NCBI GenBank assembly: GCA_949752795.1
Contig: OX457070.1
Coordinates: 31,818,788-31,882,787 of the forward strand
Source: Hyperoodon ampullatus
Taxonomy: Eukaryota; Chordata; Mammalia; Artiodactyla; Ziphiidae
Reading direction: 5' to 3'
Length of the DNA stretch: 64,000 bases
The position numbers and the translations under genes are program-made. The notes beneath the pieces are model-generated. The model did not search any database, was not told where the DNA came from, and saw only the letters and a program-made list of their open reading frames with translations. Below are positions 12,071 through 21,915 of this stretch, one piece after another (positions within the stretch are counted from its first letter, which is position 1; each line of letters begins with the position of its first letter).

Positions 12071-12525
12071 AGGAATGAAGAATGGCGTGTGGAAGTTAGG
12101 GAACAGTTGTCTTCTAAATGCACCCAGAGAAGAATAGAGAGGGGTTCAAACTGTGACAGGGAGGATTAAGATAGAAAGTACTTTTTCTTTGCAGATGGTG
12201 AGACACTAGAAAACTAACATAGCCAGCAAAAGGGCCTACCCGTTATAATTTGGGTCTCTGTCCATAGAGCAGAAGGGCAATAACTGATCCACATGAAACT
12301 TAAACCTGAGACCTGTCGTCTTCAGAAACAGAGTCAACAGGCAACAGTTGATAATGGTGCAGTTCAGCTCAACTGTATAAAAACTGACACTGAGTTAATG
12401 GAAATTTGCAAATAGTACTAAAAAGGAAAGAGGAAAGCAGTTGACAAATACAACTTTCAACTTGGATAATTCCAATTGAATTTGTGCTTCTCCCTCCTCA
12501 GGACTCATTTGGTCATCCTCTTATT
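12071..12525. other. No gene recognised
   Basis: Unique-looking sequence without a supported feature. Confidence 0.5.
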
Positions 12526-12529
12526 CATC

Positions 12530-12690
12530 CCTTCCACAAATATGTGCCATACACCTCCCATCTGCTGGGCCCAGGGATGGGTACCAGATAGTCAATGGTG
12601 AATAGAGCAGACACAAACCTCACAGATCTTACAGTTTGGCAGGAAAGACAACCCAAGAGTCAACTATTAAACTCTGACGCTTAGACTTTT
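12530..12690. mobile_element. Ancient interspersed repeat, tentative
   Basis: 'cttccacaaatatgtgccat' followed by 'tcacagatcttacagtttgg' fits a common old mammalian repeat pattern also glimpsed at 15355-15480. The family name is uncertain. Confidence 0.4.
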
Positions 12691-13650
12691 TCGCTTTTAT
12701 CAGATTCAGCAAGCATACCTTTTTGTCTCTATGATGCCTGCGATCATGTATAACCAGCCTCCTCAAGTCCTTGGCATTTGTACCTTTCAGCATGATACTT
12801 AGATTGCTTCATGACTAGTCTGAAATCAACTGTTTGAAATTAGACATCACTAAGTTATTGATGTGGATCATGACTGAATCAGGGAAAATGGAGTCAGAAG
12901 GTGTGAGAAAAGTCACACATTAGGTGGAGGCTTTTACCGGCTTACAGGTGAGCCTATTTTTTCCAGGCTATGGTGCACATTTTTAGCTTCTGTTATAAAA
13001 CATCTGAGGCCTGGAGATCACAAATCAGATATATTGCATCCAACGTTAAAAACATCTCATAATTTACCACAGTAAATCAATCAATGTTTTCCTAGAAATA
13101 TTGGAACTGAAACAAGAGTTGAGTGAAAACAGAAAAATCTCTAGAGGTTTAGTTGGCTTAAAGGTATTTCTTGAAATATTGAATCCCAGGGGCTAAAACA
13201 CTGTATTAGAGAGATCCTTGAAAGATGTTTTTCCAAGTGATGGAAAAATGACTTCCAGAAAGTAGTTTATTGCTTGGTGGAAGGAACTCATTAGTCAGAT
13301 CACAGGACAGCCAGCTCTCAATTACCTGGGGGCCAATTATTCCAGATCTGTGCCTCTTTGATCCCTGTGTCCATTTCACCATACCACAGTCCTTTAGATG
13401 GGCTACCATCTAAAGGATTGCTGAGGAAGGCAGAAGACATGTAACTCAAATCAGCTAAAAATTAACAGCATATTAGCTACGCTGCTTCTTTAAACTGCTT
13501 TGTGAGAGACTGCCTTCATCTTTCTAACATGGTGGTCTTGTGTACTTGTGGATTTTATTTATCCCACTATCCTTGCCCATATTTACAGTGGTAGATAGTC
13601 AAGAATAGGTGACCAGAATACAGTTTTTCATTTCTCCCATTAGGTTTGCT
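12691..13650. other. No gene recognised
   Basis: Unique-looking AT-rich sequence. The 67-codon frame at 13206-13409 has no recognisable content. Confidence 0.5.
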
Positions 13651-13663
13651 TGTATCTTTTAAT

Positions 13664-13940
13664 TTTTTTAACATCTTTATTGAAGTATAATTGCTTTACA
13701 ATAGTGTATTAGTTTCTGCTCTATAACAAAGTGAATGAGCTATACATAAACATATATCTCCATATCTCCTCCCTCTTACATCTCCCTCCCACCCTCCCTT
13801 TCCCACCCCTCTAGGTGGTCACAAAGCACTGAGCTGATCTCCCCGTGCTATGCGGCTGCTTCCCACTAGCTAGCTATTTTACATTTGGTAGAGTATATAT
13901 GTCCGTGACACTCTCTCACTTTGTCCCAGCTTACCCTTCA
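13664..13940 (-). mobile_element. LINE-1 3' end, 5'-truncated
   Basis: Plus-strand signatures are 'taacatctttattgaagtat', 'gcactgagctgatctccc' and 'tatgcggctgcttcccacta'. These are the reverse complement of the L1 3' UTR in cetartiodactyls. The A-tail end lies at the left (T-run at 13660-13670). The right edge falls near 'cagcttacccttc'. Target-site duplication is unclear. Confidence 0.88.
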
Positions 13941-14009
13941 ATTTTTAACATAACACTCCCTTCCCATAAAAGAGTTCTCCCTCCAAAAAATTCTCAGCAA
14001 GGTAGAAAG

Positions 14010-14106
14010 ACTGTAGAACTGGTTTCCAGGAAACAGACTTCTACTCTTGGCTCGGAGATTATCTAACTTCTCAATTCTCAGTTTCCTTATCTAAAAAATA
14101 GACACA
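14010..14106 (+). mobile_element. MIR SINE fragment, host of an L1 insertion
   Basis: 'attctcagtttccttatcta' with the preceding 'ctcggagattatctaacttc' matches the MIR core. The L1 fragment at 14107-14220 is inserted at its right edge. Confidence 0.55.
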
Positions 14107-14220
14107 AGCAAGAGGGAGGAGATATGGGGATGTATGTATATGTATAGCTGATTCACTTTGTAATAAAGCAGAAACAAACACACCAATGTAAAGCAATTAT
14201 ACTCCAATAAAGATGTTAAA
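14107..14220 (+). mobile_element. Very short LINE-1 3' end
   Basis: Only about 114 bases of L1 3' terminus are present, including 'ctgattcactttgtaataaa' and 'ctccaataaagatgttaaaa'. The target-site duplications AAAAATAGACACAA (14093-14106) and AAAAATCGACACAA (14221-14234) differ at one base. This is a severely 5'-truncated but otherwise classic retrotransposition product. Confidence 0.9.
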
Positions 14221-14234
14221 AAAAATCGACACAA

Positions 14235-15090
14235 AATAGTTTATTCTAGTCCTGTGGTGGGGAGGAGGGTGTTATGCTAATCAACCAGAGGGCAGTAATT
14301 TAGAGAAGTTAAAAGCTCTATGTAATGTAAGACATCATTTACATTTGAAACTCTTGGTGTTGTGCTCTTTTGGAAACTACTCCTGAAATAGCTCTCACTT
14401 CTGGCTGAGGGATGAGGTGAGGTTGTAGAGGGCTGGCTGTGGGCTCTTTTGGTCCATGTTTGAAGCTGCATCTCCCTTACCATTGAAGTCTTTCTTCTTC
14501 TTTGGCCTCACATCTTTCTTTTCCCAGGCTGGCAGTTACCTACTTGCTGTCTCCTCAGAAACTCCAATTGGTCTAACTTCCTAATTTACAGGCATTGGCA
14601 TTAAACTTGGGGATTATAAGATTATTTCTTCAAAGTCACAATATTCAGTGTGCATGTAGCACACTTCAGGATTTGCAATCTCAAGAACATTTCATTAAAT
14701 ATCACTGCTGTATGAATTCCAAAACCTTAGAAGCATTTTCTTTAACAAGAGAACACTGTTGAGAAATCGAATACTTTTATTCCTTTAAAATCACTCTCCT
14801 TTGATGAATAAAGACCCCTAGACATGACCTCTTGCTCTGTTCTTTAAAAGGCAAGGGAAAACACACACATACACACCCACAAATCCATGCATACACACAC
14901 CGGAAACAGGAAATGCTCCGTTATTGACTAAAACTGATTAGGTCAAACTACTACATTAAATAAATAAATAAATAAGTAGATCACATATTTCTTAATGGCT
15001 CTAAATGAAGTACACTCTACCTTTTAAAAACATAGAGAATGTTGACACAGAGGCCAGAAGGACTCACCAGAGAGGCCACAAGGTATAAGG
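14235..15090. other. No gene recognised; one (AAAT)n tract
   Basis: Unique-looking sequence. An (AAAT)n tract of about five units lies at 14957-14976. The region 14860-14900 is CA-rich. Confidence 0.5.
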
Positions 15091-15094
15091 GACC

Positions 15095-15215
15095 AAAGGC
15101 CTGGGAACCTTTGTTACAGACTTGTGTGTGACTAGGGTAAAACAGTTAACCCTCTGAATCTCAGTAAATGAGGTCTGAGCTCAGTAATATTTATGAGATT
15201 CCTTCCAGCTTGAGC
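15095..15215 (+). mobile_element. MIR SINE fragment
   Basis: 'cttgtgtgtgactagggtaa' followed by 'cctctgaatctcagtaaatg' is a degraded MIR core. Confidence 0.55.
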
Positions 15216-15354
15216 ATTGGACGTTGATACCAAGAGCAATTCTAGTGTATTACATTGTTTGGGTTCCTCCATGTTGCTTAGGATATAGGGTAACTTCTTT
15301 CTTCCTCCCTCCCTTCCCCCTTTCTTCCTTTCCCCCCTTCCTCCTGGTAACAAT

Positions 15355-15480
15355 AACCTCCTGAGTGTCTATGATGAGCTTGCACGTTGCTATGAGTGGT
15401 AGGTAATACGGCAGTGACAAAGACAGATAAGGTCCCTGCCCTCATGCAGCTTTCATCAGGGAACCTAGAGAATAAACGAT
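15355..15480. mobile_element. Ancient interspersed repeat, tentative
   Basis: 'gtccctgccctcatgcagct' and the surrounding words are typical of an old mammalian repeat also seen at 12530-12690. The family is not named with confidence. Confidence 0.45.
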
Positions 15481-16270
15481 GTGTCTGGTAGTCTTTGAAG
15501 ACTTTGTGAGTCTCTGCCAGGATGGTGCCTGCTGTCTTGGAAAGCTGAAGGTGATAGACTGTCTTAGCAAAAGCAAAGATAGGTCCCTGCCTGGTAATGT
15601 AGACAGGGTTTTAGCTTCTAATTTGTGTTGTCTAACAGGAGAAAGTTTATGTTTCTAAACTGGAGCCTGGAAGGCAAAGGGTAGGGCATGCTCTAACGGG
15701 TACCTGTCACCCAACTCTCCGGTCCCACGATCTCTTTTCTAATCTCTGTTAGAGGGGCAGAGTGAGAGATCAGGTGTCCTTCTGACCGGGTCACATAGCA
15801 ATTGGAGACACATTTCCTGTTTGTTAGGAGAGGGCACTGCACGCCCCCCCCCACCCCCCTAACCACAGGGCTCTCCATGGTAACAGATGATGAGCCGGAG
15901 AGAAGACTTTTAAACAACTGCAGAGTTATGAAAAATTCCTCATGAAAAGAGCCTTTGTCTCCTTTGTTGATATTCAGAAGAGGGTAGGGATAAGATGGTT
16001 CTAGACACGGTTTGGAGAAATCTCCTGGAAAATCGATGTGAAACTCATGATAATCTTCTGCCAAATGAAACTGGCCCAGATTCTTTGATTCGGATGCCAT
16101 GCAGCATGTCCAGGAGTCATTACAACTCTGCTTATCCTCGTGAGAAGAGTTGGCATTCTACAGCTTCGCTTGTCACACAAAGAAAGGGATCGTCATAAAT
16201 ATCAAGTGGATATTTGACAGGGATATTCATGTCCTTCATTTCATAATTCAGGAGACACACTAGTGAAGCA
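15481..16270. other. No gene recognised; C-run
   Basis: A C-rich run (nine then six C) lies at 15844-15860. A minus-strand frame of 135 codons (15693-16100) has no domain or composition that suggests a protein. Confidence 0.5.
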
Positions 16271-16274
16271 AGGC

Positions 16275-16355
16275 CTTCTGTGAGGATTAAGTGAGTTAGC
16301 AGTGTACAAGCTTAGCACAATACTTGGCACGTAATGATGGTGAATCATAGGAGTT
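16275..16355 (+). mobile_element. MIR SINE 3' fragment
   Basis: 'gtgaggattaagtgagttag' and 'cacaatacttggcacgtaat' match the distal part of MIR. Confidence 0.6.
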
Positions 16356-16966
16356 GATAGATATGTCGATTGTAGATACATTCCTCTATCATCCGATGCC
16401 ACAAAAAAAAAATGCTCGAGTGATTTAATATGCTGGAAATAAATAGGCTTTATTTTATGTGTTTGTTTTAAGTTGAAACTGCATATTTATTTCATTTTAT
16501 GATATTAGCCAGGTACTCACATTTCAAAATACCATTGTTTCCTCCACTTGTTATGAAGCCAGAAATTCATCACTGGAGATTTGATTGTTTGAGAACGGAC
16601 ATTTTCCTGTTTTCAAATTTTGGTGCAGGGAATTCTTTGGAGAGGGAAAACCTCTCAACTTTCTTCAGACGAACACCTAATGAAATAGTTGGGAAGAACA
16701 AACCAAATAATTCCTGAAAACAGACTTTGGATACAACTGTGATCCAAGAAGGAAAATGGAAACTGTTTTCTCCTGAGAGACTGCCATACAAGAACTACAT
16801 TAGGCATTCTCACCTGATCTTTCATTTAAGTCATATAGCATCCCTGCAAATAAACGTGGTTATGTTTTAATAAACATAATAAATAAATGAGGATATTTTA
16901 ATAAATGAGGGTATTATAACTCAGAGATCTCAAGTCCTAATCTTTAGTATTCTATGGTTAGGTGCT
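16356..16966. other. No gene recognised
   Basis: Unique-looking sequence. Opposite-strand frames of 72-73 codons overlap between 16499 and 16791 without recognisable content. Confidence 0.5.
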
Positions 16967-16970
16967 AGAA

Positions 16971-17003
16971 TTTATTTATTTATTTATTTATTTATTTATT
17001 TTA
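16971..17003. repeat. (TTTA)n microsatellite at L1 tail
   Basis: About eight TTTA units mark the tail junction of the adjoining minus-strand L1. Confidence 0.95.
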
Positions 17004-17555
17004 ACGTCTTTATTGGAGTATAATTGCTTTACAATGGTGTTTTAGTTTCTGCTTTATAACAAAGTGAATCAGTTATACATATACATATATCCTCATATCT
17101 CTTCCCTCTTGCATCTCCTTGCCTCCCACCCTCCCTATCCCACCCCTCTAGGTGGTCACAAAGCACCGAGCTGATCTCCCTGTGCTATGCGGCTGCTTCC
17201 CACTAGCTATCTATTTTACACTTGGTAGTGTATATATGTCCATGCCTCTCTCTCACTTCATCCCAGCTTACCCTTCCTCCTCCCCGTGTCCTCAAGTCCG
17301 TCCTCTAGTAGGTCTGAGTCTTTATTCCCATCTTACCCCTAGGTTCTTCATGACCATTTTGTTTTTTTTTAGATTCCATATATATGTGTTAGCATACAGT
17401 ATTTGTTTTTCTCTTTCTGACTTACTTCACTCTGTATGACAGACTCTAGATCCATCCACCTCACTACAAATAACTCAATTCCGTTTCTTTTTATGGCTGA
17501 GTGATATTCCATTGTATATATGTGCCACATCTTCTTTATCCATTCATCTGTAGAT
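17003..17555 (-). mobile_element. LINE-1 3' end, 5'-truncated
   Basis: Plus-strand signatures 'taacgtctttattggagtat', 'gcaccgagctgatctccctg' and 'ccattcatctgtagatggaa' give the L1 3' UTR on the minus strand. The duplication is weak: only GAATTTA is shared between the left (about 16968) and right (about 17557) edges. It is the same subfamily type as the copies at 13664 and 53201. Confidence 0.9.
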
Positions 17556-17744
17556 GGAATTTACAATCAAGTTTGCCTAATTTCAAGGTTGAATCTCTTC
17601 TTAAACTGTTCCAGGTAGGGGGAAGGGTAGTGTAAGAAAAGGGGTTAGGTTGGAGTAGGATAGTTCTAAAGGCAAAACTGGCATTTGCTTAGGATAAGTC
17701 TTGGCATAAAAACAGAAATAAACAAACAAAAGAATATGCTTCTC

Positions 17745-18148
17745 TTAGTCTGCTTTGGCTGCCATAACAAAATACCATAGACTGGTGGCTTAAACAACAG
17801 ACATTTATTTTCTCCCAGTTCTAGAGGCTAGAAGTTCAAGATCAGGGTGATGGCATGATCAGTTTCTGGTGTTGCTTCTCTTCTTGGCTTGTAGGTGGAT
17901 GCCATCTGTCTGCGTGCTCATCTGAACTGTGTGCAATTGGAGAGAGGGAGAGAGAGAAAGAGACAAAGAGAGATAGAGCAAGCTCCCTGGTTTCTCTTCT
18001 TATAAGGACACTGATCCTATAGGATGAAGGCCCCATCCTTATGACCTCATTTAAACTTTATTACCTCCTTATAGGCCCTATCTCCAAACACAGTCACTTT
18101 GGGGCTTCAACATATGAATTTGGAGGGGGCACAATTCAGTCCATAGCA
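17745..18148 (-). mobile_element. MLT1-type ERVL-MaLR LTR
   Basis: The right edge on the minus strand starts 'tgctatggactgaattgtgc', the classic MLT1 LTR start. The left part contains 'tggctgccataacaaaatac', the LTR end. 'cttataaggacactgatcc' and 'ctatctccaaacacagtcac' occur in between in the expected order. It is a near-complete solo LTR of about 400 bases. A GA-rich tract lies at 17940-17980. Confidence 0.85.
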
Positions 18149-18434
18149 ATACTTTTATCTGACTTAATGCTGTCTCTGTCCACCTAATTTTTATATTCCC
18201 AATGACTAATATGGTCCCCATAATAAAATGCAGTTACTTATTTTGGATGAAATTTAAAAAATGAATGAATGAATAAAAGCAATTGAAGGGCCTTTCTTTC
18301 CATGAGGCTATAAAAATTTATGCTGAGGTATAATAGGATTGTAAAAAAAGAACTTTCAGCAGTTTAATTTTCTTTAAAAACTTCCCAAGAGTTTCCATTA
18401 AATAACTTACTAGATATTTGGTTTTAATCCAGAA

Positions 18435-18660
18435 TAAGGTTTCTCCACAGAGACACTATTGACATCGTGGACCAGACACTTCTTTATTGTGGGGGCTATA
18501 CAGTGCATTGTCAGATGTTTAGCAGCATCCCTGGCCTCTACCCATGAGATGCCATGAGTGCCCCTTGCCCCAATCATGACAATAAAAATTGTCTCCAGAC
18601 ATTGCCAATTATCCCCAGGTGGGGTGAGGTGGGGGTGTCAAGTTCATTTGAGAACCATTG
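18435..18660 (-). mobile_element. MER20 hAT-Charlie transposon
   Basis: On the minus strand it starts 'aatggttctcaaatgaac' and contains 'attggcaatgtctggagaca' and 'agaggccagggatgctgcta', the MER20 sequence order. Flanking 8-mers ATCCAGAA (18427-18434) and ATCTAGAG (18661-18668) fit a decayed nTCTAGAn duplication. It is non-coding. Confidence 0.85.
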
Positions 18661-18681
18661 ATCTAGAGTCTAGATTCTAGA

Positions 18682-19418
18682 CTATAAAGTGTTATGGACC
18701 TTAGAAAGGCTTCCCAATTCTAAAACAAAGAATCTGCTCTAGCTTCATTGGATGTATGATCCCTTGAGTCTTTTCTGTTTCCTCAAGCTATGGCCTTTTT
18801 CTTGACTTCCCTTGCCTCTTACCTTAGCCTGTGCATCATGTACACTCACACAGATTTCCTACCCCATCCCCATCTCCCTTCACTACTTGTCCTTCTGCTG
18901 TTTCTCTCTTGATAATTCCTAGTCAGAGGAAGTGTCCACCCTCTGCTCCCGTTTTCAATTAGGTAAAGGTCAGTTGAATAAGATGCAAATATGGCATCTC
19001 AGGTATACTTTTCCCTGGTTCTGCTATAAAGGTATACTCCCCATTTCAGCAAAGCAGTAACTTGCAGCTTGTTTCTAAACTTTCTAATGAATTCTCCACT
19101 CTGAGATCACTTAGTCACATGAAGCTCACCTATAACTTTATTTAAAAGATCAAGACTCTCTGGTTTGACTGCTCTTAACATCTGTCTCCTCATTAGGGAC
19201 CTTCTCTTTCTTTATTTGCTCTGAAGGAAAATCCATCCTCCACTTCAGGGCACTCTTGCTCTTCTTTCTTGTTAACTCCTTCATATTTTGGCCTCCTCTC
19301 CAAGTTTTCTTGTCCTCACTTGCATCTTCAGTTTTTTCCCATTCTACTTGGCTTATTTTCTGTTCCTGAAAACTTACTTAGATTTCTCCACCTTAAATTA
19401 AAAAACAAAAATCCCTCT
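18682..19418. other. No gene recognised
   Basis: Pyrimidine-rich unique-looking sequence without a supported exon or repeat. Confidence 0.5.
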
Positions 19419-19426
19419 CCCTAATC

Positions 19427-19679
19427 CAGTAGCTCTCAATCAGGAGAGATTTAACCCCCAGTGAACATTAAAAATATCCTGAGACACTTTTGGTTGTCAC
19501 AGGTGAGGAGACGGGTGCCACTGGTATCTAGTGGGTAGAAACCAAGAACGATGCAAAACATCCTAAAAAAAACCACAGGATACTCTCCCCCGACCTCCAG
19601 CACCCCTTATCCCCACAAACAAAGACTTATTTTGTTCCAGATGTCAACAGTTACTCAGGTTGATGGTGTTCAACCCTAC
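19427..19679 (+). mobile_element. MER20 hAT-Charlie transposon
   Basis: It begins 'cagtagctctcaatcagg', passes through 'acacttttggttgtcacagg' and 'ggtatctagtgggtagaaac' and ends 'gttcaaccctac'. It is a full-length but diverged copy. A clear duplication is not seen. Confidence 0.82.
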
Positions 19680-19919
19680 AATTCTCAGAGATACAACATC
19701 AGTTCTACTCTCTATTTTACTTTGTAGCTTCTTAGAAGATTCATGCACATCTGCTGCTCTGCCTGCTCACTGCTCAATCACACGCACTTAGTCCTTAATC
19801 CACTGCAATCTAACTTCCTCCCATGAGTCATCAAATCATCAAATCAAATGACTTCAGTCCTCCGGTAGCTTCCTAAGCCTCTCTGCATGGAGTGATGCTA
19901 CTGAAACTGAGCAGGACCC

Positions 19920-20827
19920 TGTGGGGCTCCTGGGCATGGAAGCCTTTTGGTGTCCCTCATTTCTTGTTTGTTGGGAATAGGCTCCAGCCTCCATGACCTT
20001 CCCTGAGTTCCAAAGGGTGGATTCAAACAGCTGCTTATCAGGGAAGGGAGGGGATGCAGAGACAAGGGAGGAGCAGTCAAAAAATAATAGTGCAGACTTG
20101 GGGTAGAGTCCTGGTCTGCCTCAAGGGAAACACATAACAATGTCTTTGAGTTCTTCTGTAGAATTAAAACCCCCAACAAATGGGAGATAAACTACTTGAT
20201 GAAGCATTCTTCATTCCAGAGAGAAGATCACAGTTTGATAACCTCAAGAACCACAGCTTATCAGGAGACCATCTGAGGCCAGATTAAAGGAATGTAGGCT
20301 CTGCACACATCTGATGCTTATCAGCAAGCCCACCCTTGAACCATTGCTATAAAACTCCTCACCAAATTCCCCCCAGTTGGAACACACAGTTTTTTTTTTT
20401 TTCTATATATATTTATTTATTTATTTTTGGGTGTGTTGGGTCTTCGTTTCTGCGCGAGGGCTGTCTCTAGTTGTGGGGGCTACTCTTCATCGCAGTGCGC
20501 AGGCCTCTCACTGTCGTGGCCTCCCGCTGCAGAGCACAGGCTCCAGATGCGCAGGCTCAGTAGTTGTGGCCCACAGGCTCAGCCGCTCCGCGGCACGTGG
20601 GATCCTCCCAGACCAGGGCTCGAACCCATGTCCCCTGCATTGGCAGGCAGATTCTCAACCACTGCGCCACCAGGGAAGCCCGGAACACACAGTTTTTGAG
20701 GGCATGAGCCTGCTGTGTCCCCCTTTGCCTGGCAAAGCAACAAAGCTATTCTTTTCTACTTCACCCAAAACTCTGTCACCAAGGTTTGATTCGGTACTGG
20801 TGTACAGAGGCAGAGTTTTCAGCATCA
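19920..20827 (+). mobile_element. Solo LTR, probably class I ERV, split by an antisense SINE
   Basis: The block has LTR architecture. It starts with TG (19920). A TATA-like 'gctataaaactcctcacc' lies at about 20346. A poly(A)-signal-like 'gcaacaaagctattc' follows the SINE at about 20737. The end is 'ttttcagcatca'. A SINE with its duplication occupies 20379-20698, leaving about 600 bases of LTR. No internal retroviral sequence or duplication flanks it. Family naming is by recollection only. Confidence 0.55.
20396..20681 (-). mobile_element. Cetacean CHR-type SINE (long class)
   Basis: On the minus strand it starts 'gggcttccctggtggcgcag' and includes the extended 3' domain ('cacaactagagacagccctc' type sequence) absent from the short copies, then an A/T-rich tail. 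Target-site duplication GGAACACACAGTTTTT is found at 20379-20394 and 20682-20697. It lies antisense inside an LTR. The 170-codon plus-strand frame across it is an artefact. Confidence 0.96.
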
Positions 20828-20948
20828 CTACCATCCCAGCCATAGCTTGGGAAGTGAGGGAAGGATCAAGGGGTCAGGCATCGCAGTGAGGCTGAAGCAG
20901 ATTCTCTATTTGGAACTGAGAAGCTTTCTAAGATCTACAATACACTGT

Positions 20949-20994
20949 AGTCTAGAATCTAGATCAATGGCTGGCTGCAGTCTAGATTCTAGAT
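20949..20994. repeat. Clustered TCTAGA motifs at a MER20 edge
   Basis: The words TCTAGAATCTAGATCA (20951-20966) and TCTAGATTCTAGATCA (20981-20996) repeat at a 30-base distance. The second ends as TTCTAGAT directly before the MER20 start, which is the preferred hAT target sequence. Confidence 0.8.
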
Positions 20995-21122
20995 CAGGGG
21001 CTCTCAAAGGAATTCGCTAACCTTAACTCCCACCTGGAGACACTTGGCAATGTCCAGAGAGAATTTTTATTATGATTGGGACAGGGAGGTGCTGCTGGTA
21101 TCTAATAGGTGGAAGCATCCTA
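20995..21122 (+). mobile_element. MER20 fragment
   Basis: It starts 'caggggctctcaaagg', followed by 'ggagacacttggcaatgtcc' and 'tggtatctaataggtgg'. The right half is missing. Confidence 0.75.
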
Positions 21123-21124
21123 TA

Positions 21125-21370
21125 ATCCTCTTTCTTTTCTCTCATTCTTTGGCCTCTTTCCTTGGCTCTGCCTTGTCCTTATCCACCTCCAACCTGACTG
21201 ATCTATTTCCATGAATTCTGCAGTCTCCTCTTCCTCCTTCTCTTTGTCTTATATAACCTGCTGGTTTGTAAACTCACCAAGAGCATTTTAATCATCTTAG
21301 ACACCTGGAATACCTTTCAGGGTGTCTTGTTTAGAGGATGGCTCAATAAATACTTGTTTGCTTAAATTAG
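21125..21370 (+). mobile_element. LINE-2 3' end
   Basis: 'gtttgtaaactcaccaagag' and 'gctcaataaatacttgtttg' match the L2 3' UTR. It is old and non-coding. Confidence 0.6.
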
Positions 21371-21840
21371 GATTAAACCATACATATGTCTATATGTAAA
21401 ACAAAGCAAAACAAACAGCCCTCGAGCCTCAGAAAAAAATCCTTGAGCAAAATGTTCTATATCACGTGGCATATCTTATCTAAATTTTTCCATGATGGTA
21501 AAACAGACATGTGGGAAGCCTCACTGAGAGGGCATAGGAGCTTGAGTTTAAGGAGCTCTGTGTCGACACTACATCCAGTATCATACTTGGACACATTTCC
21601 TCACTTGTAAAATCAAAGACCGTAGAGCGAATGAGTATCAGGATTCTTTCTAACTCCAAATATTTATGATTCTAAATATTAGGGGTTCATAAAATTGAAT
21701 CCCTAATAAAACTTTTTTTAATTTATCAGGTTTTTAAGTAAAATGACATTACTGAGTTGACCTAATTCATTAATATGCATCTATAGTTTTATGGATCAAA
21801 CATGGTGTTTAAACATATGTATGTATATATTTACAAGAAA
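21371..21840. other. No gene recognised
   Basis: Unique-looking sequence. The 74-codon frame at 21386-21610 has no recognisable content. Confidence 0.5.
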
Positions 21841-21845
21841 TAGAT

Positions 21846-21915
21846 GTGTGCATGTGTGTGTGTGTGTGTCTGTGTGTGTGTATGAGAGAGAGAGAGAAAG
21901 GGTATGTGTGTGTAT
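21846..21915. repeat. (TG)n/(GA)n compound microsatellite
   Basis: TG runs with CA and TC interruptions are followed by 'gagagagagagaaa' and a further TG run. Confidence 0.93.

Noticed and set aside
15693..16100. 135-codon minus-strand frame
   Set aside because: No recognisable motif, low-complexity Gly run from the C-rich tract, and no supporting gene structure.
20377..20889. 170-codon plus-strand frame
   Set aside because: It reads through a SINE and part of an LTR. Near-identical peptides appear at every other SINE copy.
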